Both the position numbers and the translations under genes were made by a program. Positions 35,450-47,739 of a stretch of DNA of 64,000 bases are shown piece after piece; the stretch's first letter is position 1; each line of letters begins with the position of its first letter. Source of the stretch: Buddleja alternifolia (Eukaryota; Streptophyta; Magnoliopsida; Lamiales; Scrophulariaceae); assembly GCA_019426215.1 (NCBI GenBank), contig CM033396.1, positions 31,167,154 to 31,231,153 of the forward strand, read 5' to 3'. The notes beneath the pieces were generated by a model, which was not told where the DNA came from, ran no database searches, and saw nothing but the letters and a program-made list of their open reading frames with translations.

Positions 35450-36780
35450 TTATTTGCAATTTGCTTTATTTTACATTTTGATGTATCGACTCATGAAACT
35501 ACTAATATTTTTGGTTGAAGTTAAGATTGTGTTTTTAGGTAATACCTAAGAATGTAATGCCTTTTTCGCAAAGACAGATGCAAGGCTCCGAAAAATCTAG
35601 TAAGAATTTATTTTATTGAGAAATTTGACTTGATGTATATGTATATATGAATTGACGATTGAAATATGGAGCAAAGATAGCTGGTGAAAGGGAGGTAGTC
35701 GGTGGACTAGGAATGTACCACTTGGGTAGGTAGTCGGGGTCCGTGATGCCAGGCGTAAAATTGGTGGCAGACTCGAAGACCCTACACTAAGAGGAAATAA
35801 GGAGGGACTGGGTGAGGAATCACCTTCGGGGTGGTTCCAGGACTTGTCCTAGGAAGATCGGGGTTTGGAGCGACAAGGAGGAAATGGAAGCCATAAGGTT
35901 GGAGAAAAAATAAAGAGAAAAGGTATGGAGAAATGTGGGAAATAAGGCAGGATACCTGCGGTAAGGGCTGGCCACCCGATCCCGTTTAGGAAAGGTGTAA
36001 TAAGGCAGGTGGCAAATGCTAATCCCCACGATTGCATAGGTGCAGTACCAGTCCCCACTATTGTATGCGCTTGTTGACGGGTGTTCAATCCCGTGTGCAA
36101 GTCTCCACGATTGCAAATGCAAGTCTCCATGATTGCATAAGAGAAAATAAGGGTGTTTGATCCCGGTGCAAGTCCCTATGATTACATAATGACAATATAA
36201 GTCCACATGATTGTATTTTTCAAGAAAATACTAAGAATTGACAAACGATTTAGGGTAAAACCCCCTGACCACAGCTACAACTATAGCGCAGTTCAGGTCT
36301 GGTGGTATTACCTGAGGACTGACCAATTTATCTGATCCTGAAAGGGATACCTGAAATTTTTCGTGCACTGTAGGTATGGGAAACTAGAGTACCACCGGAG
36401 GTATGGTTGTATTATTTGTAACATTTTTTGCAATTTAATGCCAGGTGCGTAAATTCATACATGTATGATAGATTAACCTTCTCCCTTAGGAGAAATCAAA
36501 TTTTCTGTATTTTCTTAATTATTCACAAAGTATGAAGATATGATCAAAGAACCTAAGGAGTAATTATAACATGTCACAAATAAGCAATTGTCTTAGCCAG
36601 ATAACACGCAAAGAATATATATAAGTAGGCATCATGATTACATATATAGTAAAACTAGGCAGTTATCTGCCCCAACTAGGGCAGATCTAGCAGAACTGGC
36701 AAAAAACATAAACAGAAATTGTCAACGGGCTACATATGCCCAAAACCAAATCAACAAAAAATTAAATTGTCTAAAGGGCC
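35450..36780. other. 3' non-coding region of gypsy element 2, with tandem repeats
   Basis: Lies between pol and the antisense ORF. At 36025-36215 it carries degenerate repeats of a GCAAGTCTCCACGATTGCA-like unit (five or six copies). Tandem repeats in this 3' region are a known habit of Tat and Ogre elements. No gene is seen. Confidence 0.65.
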
Positions 36781-36820
36781 ACATACGCCCATCAGTAACC
36801 AGAAATTATTGAAATATTTT

Positions 36821-38637
36821 TCACTCGGTGGGCTCAGCCCCAACAACAGCAGCATCAGCATCGGCAACACCCGGAGGGGAATCAGCAACACCTGCAGGCT
36901 GGTCAACAGCAACTTCACCAGGCTGACCTACGACAGGTGGAGTGATTAGATCTGCAACAGGGAGAGCTCCTAGAGCATCTACAACATCTTCTAGGGCCAC
37001 TTTCGGGTCTAGGAAATCATCAAAAATACCCTCGGGAGGATAGGACTTGGCCCTGAACTGAGCAGCACAGCCATCAAAGCCTTTGACAAAGAAATCTATG
37101 GATTTGTCGTCGACCAGATCTGAAAATTCCTTGGAAGCAAGAAAGTCGACTTTGAACTTAGCAAAGAGCTCCAATCCTTCAGCAGAAGCGGGGAAGTTGG
37201 CGATCCAATTTTGGCACTCCACGTTCAGAACTTCTCCCAACTTGGCTTGCTTTTGTGCTGCCTGTGCAACTAAGGCCACCTCTAGGTCTACCTTGTCACC
37301 CAGCAGCTTCTGATAGTCCGCATGAAGATTCTTCAAATCCTGGCGCAAGTTCTTCTCCTTAAAAGACCAGGACTCCTGAGATTTGTTCTATTGCTCCTGT
37401 ACCCTAGACAGCTTATTCTACAGATCATCCACCTCAGTATTCTGATACTGATCCGTCAAGGCGTGGCCAGCCAGCATGTGGAACTGTCATACAAGGCATA
37501 TAAAATATTTATATAAAAAAACTAATGAAACACGAAAAATCAAGAGCAAAGTAAGACTTGCCTTAGGCATGAGAAGAAGGGCAGCCCTGGAAGCCTCGCG
37601 AGGGGTCAAATTCTCCAGGTACTGACAATCAAGAGAATTAGGCATCCTCTGCGAGAAATCTATCATCACCGCAATATCATTACTCCTCAGAGCAGAGAGG
37701 GGGGTAGGATCTTGGGCTCTGGAGCGAGTCCTGGAGGCTAGTAGATCTACAATTCTGAGCTGCAGGTCGAGCAAAAACTCCTTTATGGCTATACCTAAGT
37801 TGCCACGCTTAGCTGGGCGAATATCCAAAGGAGTTGCCAAAGCTGCAGGCCTCTTCCAAGAGGCTATCTCTGACGCCAGGGCTGGATCGCGAAGCGGGAG
37901 GGATTGTTCTCCCTGGCCCAGGGTAGGAGAAGACATAGCTGCCAAGGGCGTAGCTGGAGATTGTACCACCTGGGGTGGCACATCTGGGGGAGGTGCTAGC
38001 AGAAGAGGCTCCAAAGCTGTAGGAGGCTTCTTCCTGCGTTTTGAAAGCATCCTTGGCATGAGAAGTGTCCATTAGCTCTTCTGAAAAATAAACAAAACAG
38101 CCAGCAACATTCAGATACGAGAAATTTCAACCTGAAAACTACAGTATAAGCATGTACAAAACATCACACAAAGCACTACCTAGGGTCTCGCCCTGCAGAT
38201 CCGCCCCAACAGGGCTGAAGTCAACATTGTATAACAAACGGTCATCTACAAGTTTACCCACATCGCGAGGAGTAAAATTCAGATAGTGCATGAGTTGTTG
38301 GTTGTAGGAAGATAAATTTCAGGGAGGGTAAGGATGGGTCCCAACTACATTCTCCAGAAACTCGTGACGAAAATCCAAGAGCTCACCTAGAGATGGGGCG
38401 ATAAAAAAGTAATTGTACTTCCACTTCTTCTCGGTAGGGTGGGTAGCCAGGAAGGTAGCCTGACCTCTGGAGGTAAGGTAAAAAATGCCAATATCTGAGG
38501 AGATAGAGTGAGGCAGAAACAAAGAACAAAAAAGTTCGATCGTGGCTGGATGACCATAATGGTGGAGAACACGCAAACCAGCCATCCAAGAATACGAGTG
38601 TCATTGGGGCAAATTGGTTCGAGGGAAACACTAACAA
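36821..38637 (-). pseudogene. Antisense ORF of Tat element (gypsy-type PF04195-like protein)
   Basis: Three coding blocks on the minus strand. The first (about 38637-38180) reads WLV/MAGLRVLHHYGH...GIFYLTSRGQATFL...KWKYNYFFIAP, which resembles the plant 'putative gypsy type transposon' domain. It ends at a CCTAG/GTAGTG donor. The second (about 38080-37565, after a TTTTTCAG acceptor) is Lys/Pro/Ala-rich, then SALRSNDIAVMIDF. It ends at AAG/GCAAGT, a possible GC-AG donor. The third (37484-36821) is a coiled-coil region (LHADYQKLLGDKVDLEVALV) with an acidic Ala/Pro tail. Stops occur in the first and third blocks (for example two TAG near 37430-37400). An antisense gene between pol and the 3' LTR is known for Tat-lineage elements; its function is unknown. 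Confidence 0.65.
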
Positions 38638-38659
38638 AATAAATTAACAAAAGTTCAAA

Positions 38660-39457
38660 TCTTCAAGCACACTTGATATGCATAAAAGTATCAAACTTTC
38701 ATCATGTGACCCAATGTCTCTAATCAACATACTTAGGAACCACTCCCATGTATCAAACTTCTCAATTTCAACATAAGCATATGCAATTGGATAGAGATTA
38801 TCATTCCCATCTCTACCCACTGCGGTCAACAATTGGCCCTTAAAAGTTCCTTTCAAGAAACAGCCATCAAGACCAATTATTGGTCTGCAGCCATCCAAAA
38901 ACCCATCCCTCAATCCACTCAAACAACAATATACTCTTTGAAGTACTGGAGGAGTTAGTGACCTGTCAACCTTCAAAATCATTGTACTTCTTCGGTTAGT
39001 CTTCACAATTGTCTCACAATAATCATACAACCTCTCATACTCTTTGGCCACCTCTCCCCTCACCAATTCCAGAGCATATTTTTTAGCCCTGAAAACCTTG
39101 TGCAAACTACACTCAATTCCCACATCTCTCTTGATTTTTTTTTTTCAATGACTCAAGCCCCTCATTAGGATTATCTCTGACCATGTTTTCTATCCTCTTC
39201 CTAATATATTTGTAGTTTGCTTGAGCATTTTCAGTTTTGTATGAACAAGTGTGTACACCTCTTAGAGTCTTCACTTGGTAAGTAGTGCTACCTTGTCTAT
39301 GAGAAGCATGAATTCTCCAAGAGCATCCATGCTTACAGACAACTGTTATTTTCTTTTTTTCATTTGCTATGAATTTCAGATCCCAGCCATTTCTCACTGC
39401 CCAATCCCTCAGCACCTCCCGTATTTCTCTCTTGAAACAAATTTCATTCCTAAACAT
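38660..39457 (-). pseudogene. MuDR/MULE transposase, N-terminal remnant
   Basis: Starts at ATG 39457 (MFRNEICFKREIREVLRDWA). The DNA-binding domain has the usual C...CPW-like pattern (CKHGCSWRIHAS) and H-x-C (GVHTCSYKTENAQ). A run of T near 39130 shifts the frame. The catalytic MULE domain starts after it with IIGLDGCFLKG (first Asp), LLTAVGRDGNDNLYPIAYAYVE and TWEWFLSML. It is cut off near 38680, before the second catalytic Asp, at the border with gypsy element 2. It encodes only the first third to half of a transposase and cannot be active. Confidence 0.85.
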
Positions 39458-39599
39458 GGCCCTATCCCCCTTTTTTCCATCCCATCAGTCCAGACTGGAT
39501 GAACAATCCTCTCATCTCATCTCATCCTCCCCTCTCCTGTACTCAATTCATCTTCTTCTTCTGTCGGTGCATCACTAAACCACCTCCGCACCATCTACA

Positions 39600-40595
39600 T
39601 CCCTCCTAATTATTAATTCCAAGTTGTCTCTCTCTACTGCCTTCTTTTCTTTTTTTTCTTATATAAATGCCCTCAAGTTTTGAAAAATAGTTATAGCATG
39701 GTCAGGACTTTATTTGCAAAGATTTCATCATCCATATGGCCCTCAAAATCTTTTCTAGCATCCAAGAGGGGCAATCCGATCGATAAACGACTTTATCATA
39801 TTCTTCTGATTCATTCTCAGGCCTATGAGAGGTAGATTATCTTGAGGTTCAACACCTTTATTACCCAAATTTCATTAAACTGCATTATCCCATTCTCTAT
39901 CTCCTAAGTTATCATTAGCCACTTCATTATCTCCAAAACCATTAATCTACAGCAAAAAAAATCCAATATTTTAGCGACTGCAGAAATATAAAATGTAATA
40001 CAACATTATGGCCTACTTAATATACATCACAATAAGATAGCAACTACATTGACTTATCACCACGGATACATCTACAACCATATGATCCCCTAAGTAGGTG
40101 TACTATCATTACTTTCCCTTCCAAAACATTCACTGTACGAGAAATAGAAATGCTTTTCAAAAGAAATATAAATGCTTCTTTTTTTTTTGTGAGTTAGTCA
40201 AGATTTTATTTTATTCGTCAATTAATTCTTTTGCTTGATTATTGTTACTCTGGCTATACCCACATGTTAATTTTTTATTTCAAAGATACGTCTTTAATTA
40301 TTTTATGTAATTCTTCAATATTGTCTTGTTTATTTTCTTCAACCCTAATCACACAAATGGGTCACAAAATTGTAAAAATTTAATCAAAGATTTCACAGAA
40401 ATTACAAATAGAACTAAAATTTCAAGAGTTTGAACAAAACCCTAACCTGTTGTCGCCGTCGTCTTCTTCAACTGCAGAAAAAACGTGAATGTATGATTAT
40501 AGAGAAAATTTGGACGCCATTTTGAATATTACCCACTAAATTTATTTTGATCTGCTTCTTTGTGCTAAAAATTTGAAGAAATATGCAAAACCCTA
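39600..40595. other. Non-coding AT-rich sequence
   Basis: No supported gene. It could be the 5' flank of the MULE. A minus-strand polypyrimidine and TATATAA context near 39655-39668 could be promoter-like, but this is weak. Confidence 0.5.
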
Positions 40596-41243
40596 GGCCT
40601 TGTATGGTTTTGTTTTCAAAACCCAAATCTCAATTCTCAATTTTTTTGAAACTCAAATCATGTTTGGCCCAACTTATTGACCCAAGTTCAATTTCTTATT
40701 TCTCAACATTTTGAAAATCCAAACCCAAAACAACTCTCAACTAATTAAAATCTCACCTATACAATCCCTAAGAATTGACATTTTACCATGGGGGTTTTCC
40801 CATGTCTTCCTACCCCCATCCCATCAATTCAATTATCCAACCACTCCTATTATCCTATCTATATATATTTGTCATATATATATATGTATATATACACACA
40901 CACACACACACATATAAATATAATTAACTACACCACTAACTATAAAAATATTTACTTTATGTCAAATCATGTTACAATTTTTTATTCTACTTATATCTAA
41001 AAATAAACATTCATCCAAACATATTCTCATTCTAATCACGTCTTTTCGTAGAGATATTCACACAAAATTACATTCATCCAAACATATTTTCATTTTCAAC
41101 TTATAAACTAACAACTCAAAACAACTCATCCAAACATATTTTCATTTTAACACGAAAACCAATAAAAGTTTGAAAACTCACTTTTCTATATTTTTCAACT
41201 TGAAAATTGAGAATTAGAAATGAAAACAATACCATACAAGCCC
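40596..41243. mobile_element. Non-autonomous DNA transposon (MITE-like)
   Basis: Inverted ends: the left begins GGCCTTGTATGGTTTTGTTTTC, and the right end read on the other strand is GGGCTTGTATGGTATTGTTTTC. Similarity (AATTCTCAATTTT) extends about 45 bases. CTA flanks both ends (40593-40595 and 41244-41246). It has no transposase. Inside are an (AT)n/(AC)n microsatellite (40862-40915) and three copies of a CATCCAAACATATTTTCATT unit (41013-41140). The superfamily is not settled. Confidence 0.65.
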
Positions 41244-43496
41244 CTAGCTTCTCATAGCTTTCTCTCTCTTTTGGATGTATGTGGAGGAAGACAAATGAAA
41301 AAAATCTGACTTTTACTTGGTAAAGTATGAAGGGCAAAATGGGCATATTAGTTAAAAAATAACAGTGTTAAAGTGGATAGACGGAAATGGAAAGTGTGCA
41401 ATTTCAAAATTACACAGGGGGTTTTTACCTTATTTTTTTTTCACAGGGGGTTTTCAGCTAATAAAATATTTCAGAGGGGTTTTTTTTGCATTTTTCCCTT
41501 TATTTTATCTTGATATTTTTCTGTTAGATTTTATTATTCTTTTTCAAGAGTTAGGGTGGGATTTTAGGAGGCCAACAAGTTCCCATGTTTATGATTTATG
41601 GGTACCATTTACGCTCCAGTTTCAAATGGGAGAAAGAAAAACATTTTATCAATATAAAATAAGGTAAAAGCAAAAACAAAATTTATTGCTAAATTAATTT
41701 TTACTATTAAAACTGTTTTTATTGTGAAATTTTAGATCCATACTATTTTAACTAGAATTACAAACTTTTGTTTTGTATTTTATATTTGGACAAGTTTCAT
41801 CATCTTCACATATACATAAATACAATTTCTTTACATGTCAATTTGATCTTGCAATCTAATTTAAAAAATTTAAATTTCCTCTTTTAATTAAATGTACTTC
41901 ATTCTTTTTAGAAATACTCACAACAAATTGTATTTATGCACATGCAACGAGTATGCCTCTATCACTAGTATATATGTGCGTGCACGCACATGCTTGGTGA
42001 AACGGAAACCTGAGTGATTTCAACAGCTTCAATTGGTTTAGTTCCCGGGTTGACCCATTAAGCCTGCTTGACATTAATTTGATCCTACGAGGACGCATAT
42101 TGGGTCAGTATCTAAGCCCATAGACCTGTTGCCCTAGACTTCTGTTCGGCTAATTGGGCTTATATTTAGTTCGGCCTAATATGGAGGCCTTTTTACCACC
42201 GAGTATGTAATCATGGTCTAAGGCTCTAAGCCCAAACTTATAACTTATACAACTCAGACACGAACTCAAATGTATATCTATAGTATTCTTTTTTTTTTTT
42301 TGGTAAGAGTATATCTATAGTATTCGTTTTTGAGCATCCACTCATATTTAATGCATGAATTTTAATTATCAAAACAAAGAAAAATACAATTAATAGAGAT
42401 ATATCCTGTATCAAGCATTACATTTTTAATTCCCTAAATTAATTATTGTACAGAAAAGGTTTACAGCTAGGGCCGAATTGCATTGAGTCTAGCCGAATAA
42501 ATTGTTCAAGTTTGTTTGAATTATTATCGAGCTTTAAAATTTGTATTCGAGTTTGGTTTGATTGTTAATCGACCCAAGGTCAAACGAGATTTAATCGAGT
42601 TGAACACTACTCGAGCTCAAGTAATTTTAATCTTTTGCATTATTTTAACATTTTTTACTAATCAAGTCGAGCTCGAACCGAGTTTCAAAAAATAAGGAAC
42701 AAAAAAAATCTCATTTAAGTTTGGTTCGATATATTAACAAATCGTGTTCAAACGAGCTTTTGGCGATCGATCTCGAATCGAGAATCTTGATTCTTTAGAC
42801 CTATTTACAGTAAGCGCGTATGAGTAAAATATACATCAAACACTTGTAACATGATCCATTAACGAGGGGTTATTTTCATCTACCTGCCATGAGGTATGAC
42901 ACTTTGACAAGAACCTTCCCTCATGTATGAGATTTTGCCATCCACCATTCCTATTTGTAAAAAAAATATATGTACTACCCTTTTTACCCTCAATTTTTTT
43001 CTTTATTTTCAATTTCACTTTCCTTTTTTTTATTAAATATAAAAAAAAGAAATGAATAGACACACTCATGAAAATTCTTCTAATAATTAGTTGTTTTTAG
43101 TTAAAAACAAGTATAACAAACAATATATTATAGGATAAAAAAGATTGATTCATATATCTAAAAAACTCATAAGAATATTTTTCATAAAAAAAATTGATTC
43201 ACATATCTAAAAAATTCATAATAATATTTTTCTTCCTATCGCAAATATACATTTTACAATCTTTTCCTTAGGAAATACAAAATTTAAGATTAACAACTTT
43301 GGGACTAAAATTATCATGAGTTTGATGAATATAAAAGTTTTTTTACTGAGTTGTTAGTATCTTTTTGTATATTAAACTTATTTTAAATAAACTTAAATAT
43401 TTAATCTCTCAATTTTCCTTGTGGTTGTTGAATTATATTTTTCAATGTGATGAGGACATAAATATCATTTTCTACAATTGGGCCCGAAAGGATTGA
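41244..43496. other. Non-coding sequence
   Basis: No supported gene. A stretch at 42480-42790 has many TCGAGCTCGAACCGAG-type motifs, also found at 62080-62900 and 63790-63890. The rest is AT-rich. Confidence 0.5.
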
Positions 43497-43570
43497 GCCC
43501 CAGGGCTCGTTTGGTTGGGAGGTTGGGTTTATATATGTCTGCATAATCCATGAGTTTCAAACCATAGAGG

Positions 43571-43938
43571 CATAGACTATTCAAACCACATGTCCAAAAA
43601 AGTGTTTGGTTTTTTTTCCAGCTCGGTGTCAAAAACTTTAATTTTTGTTTGATTGGGTGGTTTAGATAAGTTGGATTAAGAGTAAAATACTATTTTAACC
43701 TCTCTTTTATATTATAACCAACTTTGGGGTTGGGTTGATTTTTTCTTTAAAACCGCCCGAACCCGACCGCGTACACCCCTACCATAGACTATTCAAACCA
43801 CATGTCCAAAAAAGTGTTTGGTTTTTTTTCCAGCTCGGTGTCAAAAACTTTAATTTTTGTTTGATTGGGTGGTTTAGATAAGTTGGATTAAGAGTAAAAT
43901 ACTATTTGAACCTCTCTTTTATATTATAACCAACTTTG
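43571..43938. repeat. Near-tandem duplication of about 158 bases
   Basis: 43571-43728 and 43783-43938 are almost identical (CATAGACTATTCAAACCACA ... TATTATAACCAACTTTG). They are separated by a 54-base spacer with a CCGCCCGAACCCGACCGC motif. Confidence 0.9.
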
Positions 43939-44778
43939 CCCTTTTATCAAAAAGATTCCAAATCCGCTGAGCAGCTGCAATAATAATTAGTGAAATCTTC
44001 TTTAATAATTTCCTAAATTTAAAGAAATCGCCAATTCGATTTAGGCACAAGCAATAATTTCCTCTTGTATTGAAGTTCTGGATTTAATTAAACAATAAGC
44101 CTAATTAGATCATTGACAACTAAAACTACAGATTAAATAATAATAAAAGAATTAATCCAAGTTTGAGCATTTTTCTTGGACATTTCATTTTCTCAGCAGC
44201 CAAAGAATTATAAATTGATAAATTCAAGGTTTAGCCTACCAATCCAAAAACAAAAAAGAAAAACACAATATTGTTACTTTAATTGAATCAATTCAACCGA
44301 GTAGACATGCAAATCCCACTATGAAGTATGCAGCAATTAGAAAACGATCTTTATGTTTGTGCAGCAGTCATTTGTACTCTATGCTTGTTTCCTCAGATAA
44401 TTCACAAATAATTAAATATAAGAGCCTGAAACATGAAAACCCCTCTTTCAAAACAGTTTTGACATGAATTCAGAAAACATACAAACAATAGTTATAAATA
44501 AAAAAATATCTTTATCCATAAAAAAGAGTTATACCAACGAATTTCCATTCAATAATACCATGTTCTACATCGCTCTACCAAGAACATATCAAGATGAAAT
44601 AATAAGGCAATATCTTTCACAATAAAAACCAATATATCTTCAATGAAATCAATCAATAATTAACATATATTTTGTGTTTGGAGGTGAAGAAATAATCAGA
44701 GATGAGTCAGATCCCTATTTCCTTCAATGGCAGTTACAAGCTTAAGAGAGTGAAAAATGCCAGCTGAATTCTAAAAAC

Positions 44779-44788
44779 GGGGGGGGGG
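44779..44788 (+). repeat. Homopolymer G run
   Basis: Ten G in a row near 44779; prone to sequencing or assembly error. Confidence 0.8.
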
Positions 44789-45007
44789 GGTGAGATATAT
44801 ATAGGTGGGGGTTAAAATAGTAATTACACAACATGAGTAAGTAAACCCAGTTGATGGGTTTGTTTTAACTCACCTAAATAGGTAAGTTGGAATACCCATG
44901 ATATATGGGTTCTAAGATCGGACCTTGGGTTTATTGGCTTGTTGAACAAAGAAATACATGGGTCAAAATAAGGAAATCCATGTAAACACTCCAACCAAAT
45001 AAGACCT

Positions 45008-46054
45008 CAAGGATTTAAGGAAAGCTCAAGATCTACCTCAAAGGAAAGCTAAAAGAAAAGATTGAAGATAGCAGGGTTAGAGGCCTAATAGTGAAACTAT
45101 AAGAAGATGGAAAGAAATCGTATCAAATAAGTCAAATTATATTCTTAAGATTTAGGGATTACTTTCTTTTCCCCTCAACTACCAAAAGAGACCCCTATGC
45201 ACCACATGGATGCACCTATTTCACATATCTATCAACTTCTAGAGAACGATAGAGATGGCCTCACTTGGCCCCGTTTTGTGACTATTAACCCGGGTTTGTC
45301 GGGCTAAGACATTTTGTATTTGGGTAAACCCCCATCATTTATTCAAAAAAAAAAAAACTACCAAAAGAGACCACTTTGACTAGGGAAAAAGGGGAGAGGA
45401 GCGGCCACGTGACCTATAAAAAGGAGGAGTTTTGTAATCTTATGATGATCATTTTCACTAATGTAAAAATTAAGAAGATACTTTGTACTCTTTTTCTCCA
45501 AAATTAATAAAACTCTCACTTTATTCTTTTTTCTTTCTTCTTCTTCTTCTTCTTCTTCCCTATTTCGAAAATATCAATAAAAAAAATAGAGTTTGCTTTT
45601 TAGTTTATTCTTTTAGAAGAGTTATTATCTTCATTTATTGAATTTTTTGGTGTGAAATCGAACCGCATCACAATATTTTAAGGAAGTTTTTAATAAATTA
45701 ATAGTGCTTTATTTATTTTATTCTATAAAAAATTAAAAGTTTATACCATTACAGATATGTAATATCGACTATTTCAACAAATAAATAAAATAATGAAAGT
45801 GTAATTTCGTTTTAATTTCTTTTCTTAAGAACTCGTTGATAATTTTGAAATAAAAACTGAAAAAGGTCCTACATATATATTATTTGATTATTTAGGCATA
45901 TCATTTTTCATTATTACTTTCATATAAGATACTTCAAATAATAACTTTTTTTTCCTAGTGAATCTTTAAATTTTCTTTATCTTTATTCTATTTCTTATTA
46001 TTTTTTTTCTACTTAGAAAAAAAAAAGAATAAAAATGAGAAGAAGTCAAGAAAT
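45008..46054. other. Non-coding, possible LTR or promoter remnant
   Basis: Contains a CACGTG box (45406), then CCTATAAAAAGG (45412), an AATAAA-like site near 45507 and a (CTT)n run at 45536-45558. TATA, AATAAA and CTT-rich sequence within 150 bases recall a retrotransposon R-U5 region, but no matching partner or ends were found. Confidence 0.35.
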
Positions 46055-47730
46055 GGGCAAAATTCTAGTTTTACTTTCATAAGATCTCGTGATTCTAGTT
46101 TTAATTTTATAGTTTACAGAATTCTAAAAATGGTTTCAAAATATTTCACTTTTTCCAAACTTGCTCCTAATTTAACCCAAAATTTGTCCCATAAGATTTT
46201 TTTCATTAATTTTAGTCCCATAGGATCTCGTGATTCTAGTTTTAGTCCCATAGGATCTTGTGATTCTAGTTTTAGTCCCATAATCTATGCAGACAGCTAT
46301 GCGCGTCTTCACGAGAATATTCATAACTCATTGAAGAAAGCTTGGATTCATGAGCCGTTTTCTTCCCATGAAACTATACACATAGGGCTATCCACACATA
46401 TATTGAACATAATCAGAAGACATTTAGAACAAAGCAGTTTTGTATTCAAAATTAGCTAAAAAACTGTCGGCTGAGCAGACAGGTGTGCGCATCTTCACGA
46501 GAAAATTCATAACGCATTGTAGAAAGCTCGGATTCATGAACCGTTTTCTTATCATGAAACTAGACACATAGGGCTATCCACACATTTATTGAATATAATC
46601 AGGAGACGTCTATAACAAACCATTTTTGTATTCAAAATTAGCTAAAAAACTGTCTGCTGAGCAGACAGCTGTGCGCGTCTTCACGAGAAAATTCATAACG
46701 CATTGTAGAAAGCTCGGATTCATGAACTGTTTTCTTTCCATGAAACTAGACACATAGGGATATCCACACATATATTGCACATAATCAGAAGACATCTAGA
46801 ACAAAGTAGTTTTGTATTCAAAATTAGCTATTAAATTGTCTGCTGAGCAGACAGCTGAGCGCGTCTTCACGAGAAAATTCATAACGCATTGTAGAAAGCT
46901 CGGATTCATGAAACGTTTTCTTCTCATGAAACTAGACATATAGGGCTATCCACACATATATCGGACATAATCAGGAGACGTCCATAACAAGACATTTTTG
47001 TATTCAAAATTAGCTAAAAACTGTCGGTTGAGCAGACAGCTGTGCGCGTCTTCACGAGAAAATTCATAATGCATTGTAGAAAGCTCGGATTCATGAACCG
47101 TTTTCTTCCCATGAAATTAGAAACATAGGGATATCCACACATATATTGCGCATAATCAGAAGACATCTAGAACAAAGCAATTTTGTATTCAAAATCAGCT
47201 AAAAAACTGTCGGTGTGTGTCTTCACGAGAAAATTCATAACGCATTGTAGAAAGCTCTGATTCATGAACCGTTTTCTTATCATGAAACTAGACACATAGG
47301 TATATCCATACATATATCGCACATAATCAGAAGACGTCTAGAACAAAGTATTTTTGTATTCAAAATTAGCTAAAAAACTGTCGGCTGAGCACACATCTAT
47401 GCGCGTCTTTACGAAAAAATTCATACCGCATTGTAGAAAGCTCGGATTCATGAACCGTTTTCTTCCCATGAAACTAGACACATAGGGCTATCCACACATA
47501 TATTGCATATAATTAGGAGACGTCTAGAACAAATTATTTTTGTATTCAAGGTTAGCTAATCAGATTCCGTGCAAAATTAATAGAAAAAAATCTTGTGGGA
47601 TTAATTTTAAGTTAAATTGGAACCAATTTTGGAAAAAGTGAAATATTTTGGGATCATATTTAGAATTTCGTAAATTGGGAGACTAAAAATAAAATCACAA
47701 AATTCTATGGACTAAAATTAGAATTTTGCC
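46055..47730. mobile_element. MULE-type element with long TIRs and an internal satellite
   Basis: Ends GGGCAAAATTCTAGTTTTA (left) and, on the other strand, GGCAAAATTCTAATTTTAG (right). The imperfect inverted repeats extend about 165 bases each (46055-46220 and 47565-47730) and share a TTTCACTTTTTCCAAA block. Flanks TCAAGAAAT (46046-46054) and TCAAGTAAT (47731-47739) are a 9-base target duplication with one mismatch, the size made by Mutator-type transposases. The interior is not a gene but seven tandem 186-bp units. No transposase is present. Confidence 0.75.
46283..47560 (+). repeat. 186-bp satellite array, seven units
   Basis: The anchor TCTTCACGAGA (varied in the last unit) recurs at 46306, 46492, 46678, 46864, 47049, 47220 and 47406: spacing 186, 186, 186, 185, 171 and 186. 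Most units contain a hairpin, CTGTCTGCT-G-AGCAGACAG or a close variant. The sixth unit has lost about 15 bases at the hairpin. Three 30-base copies of AGTCCCATAGGATCTCGTGATTCTAGTTTT-like sequence precede the array (46214-46276). Confidence 0.9.
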
Positions 47731-47739
47731 TCAAGTAAT

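Larger units (their letters stand above)
15058..38640 (+). mobile_element. Ty3/gypsy Tat-lineage retrotransposon, element 2, split by later insertions
   Basis: It starts with an LTR at 15058 inserted in the RNase H of element 1. Gag N-terminus (15719-16595) is separated from the rest (29478 onward) by about 12.9 kb of other elements, and roughly 300 bases of gag are missing at the break. Then come protease, reverse transcriptase, two RNase H domains, integrase split by a solo LTR, a 3' non-coding region and an antisense ORF. Similarity ends near 38640 against a MULE remnant, and no 3' LTR is seen. Pro-pol layout, dual RNase H and antisense ORF are the marks of the Tat group (Tat/Retand/Ogre relatives). 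Confidence 0.85.
43497..45007. mobile_element. Possible non-autonomous DNA transposon
   Basis: The left end GGGCTCGTTTGGTTGGGAGG and the right end (other strand) GAGGTCTTATTTGGTTGGAG share a TTTGGTTGG core like many plant MITE ends. No clear target duplication was seen. It has no coding frame. Confidence 0.3.

Noticed and set aside
46130..46459. 109-codon plus-strand frame
   Set aside because: It lies across the TIR and the first satellite unit of the MULE-type element, and other units do not keep it open.
46283..47560. Regularly spaced repeats that might suggest a CRISPR array
   Set aside because: The whole 186-bp unit is repeated, with no unique spacers, and this is plant DNA.
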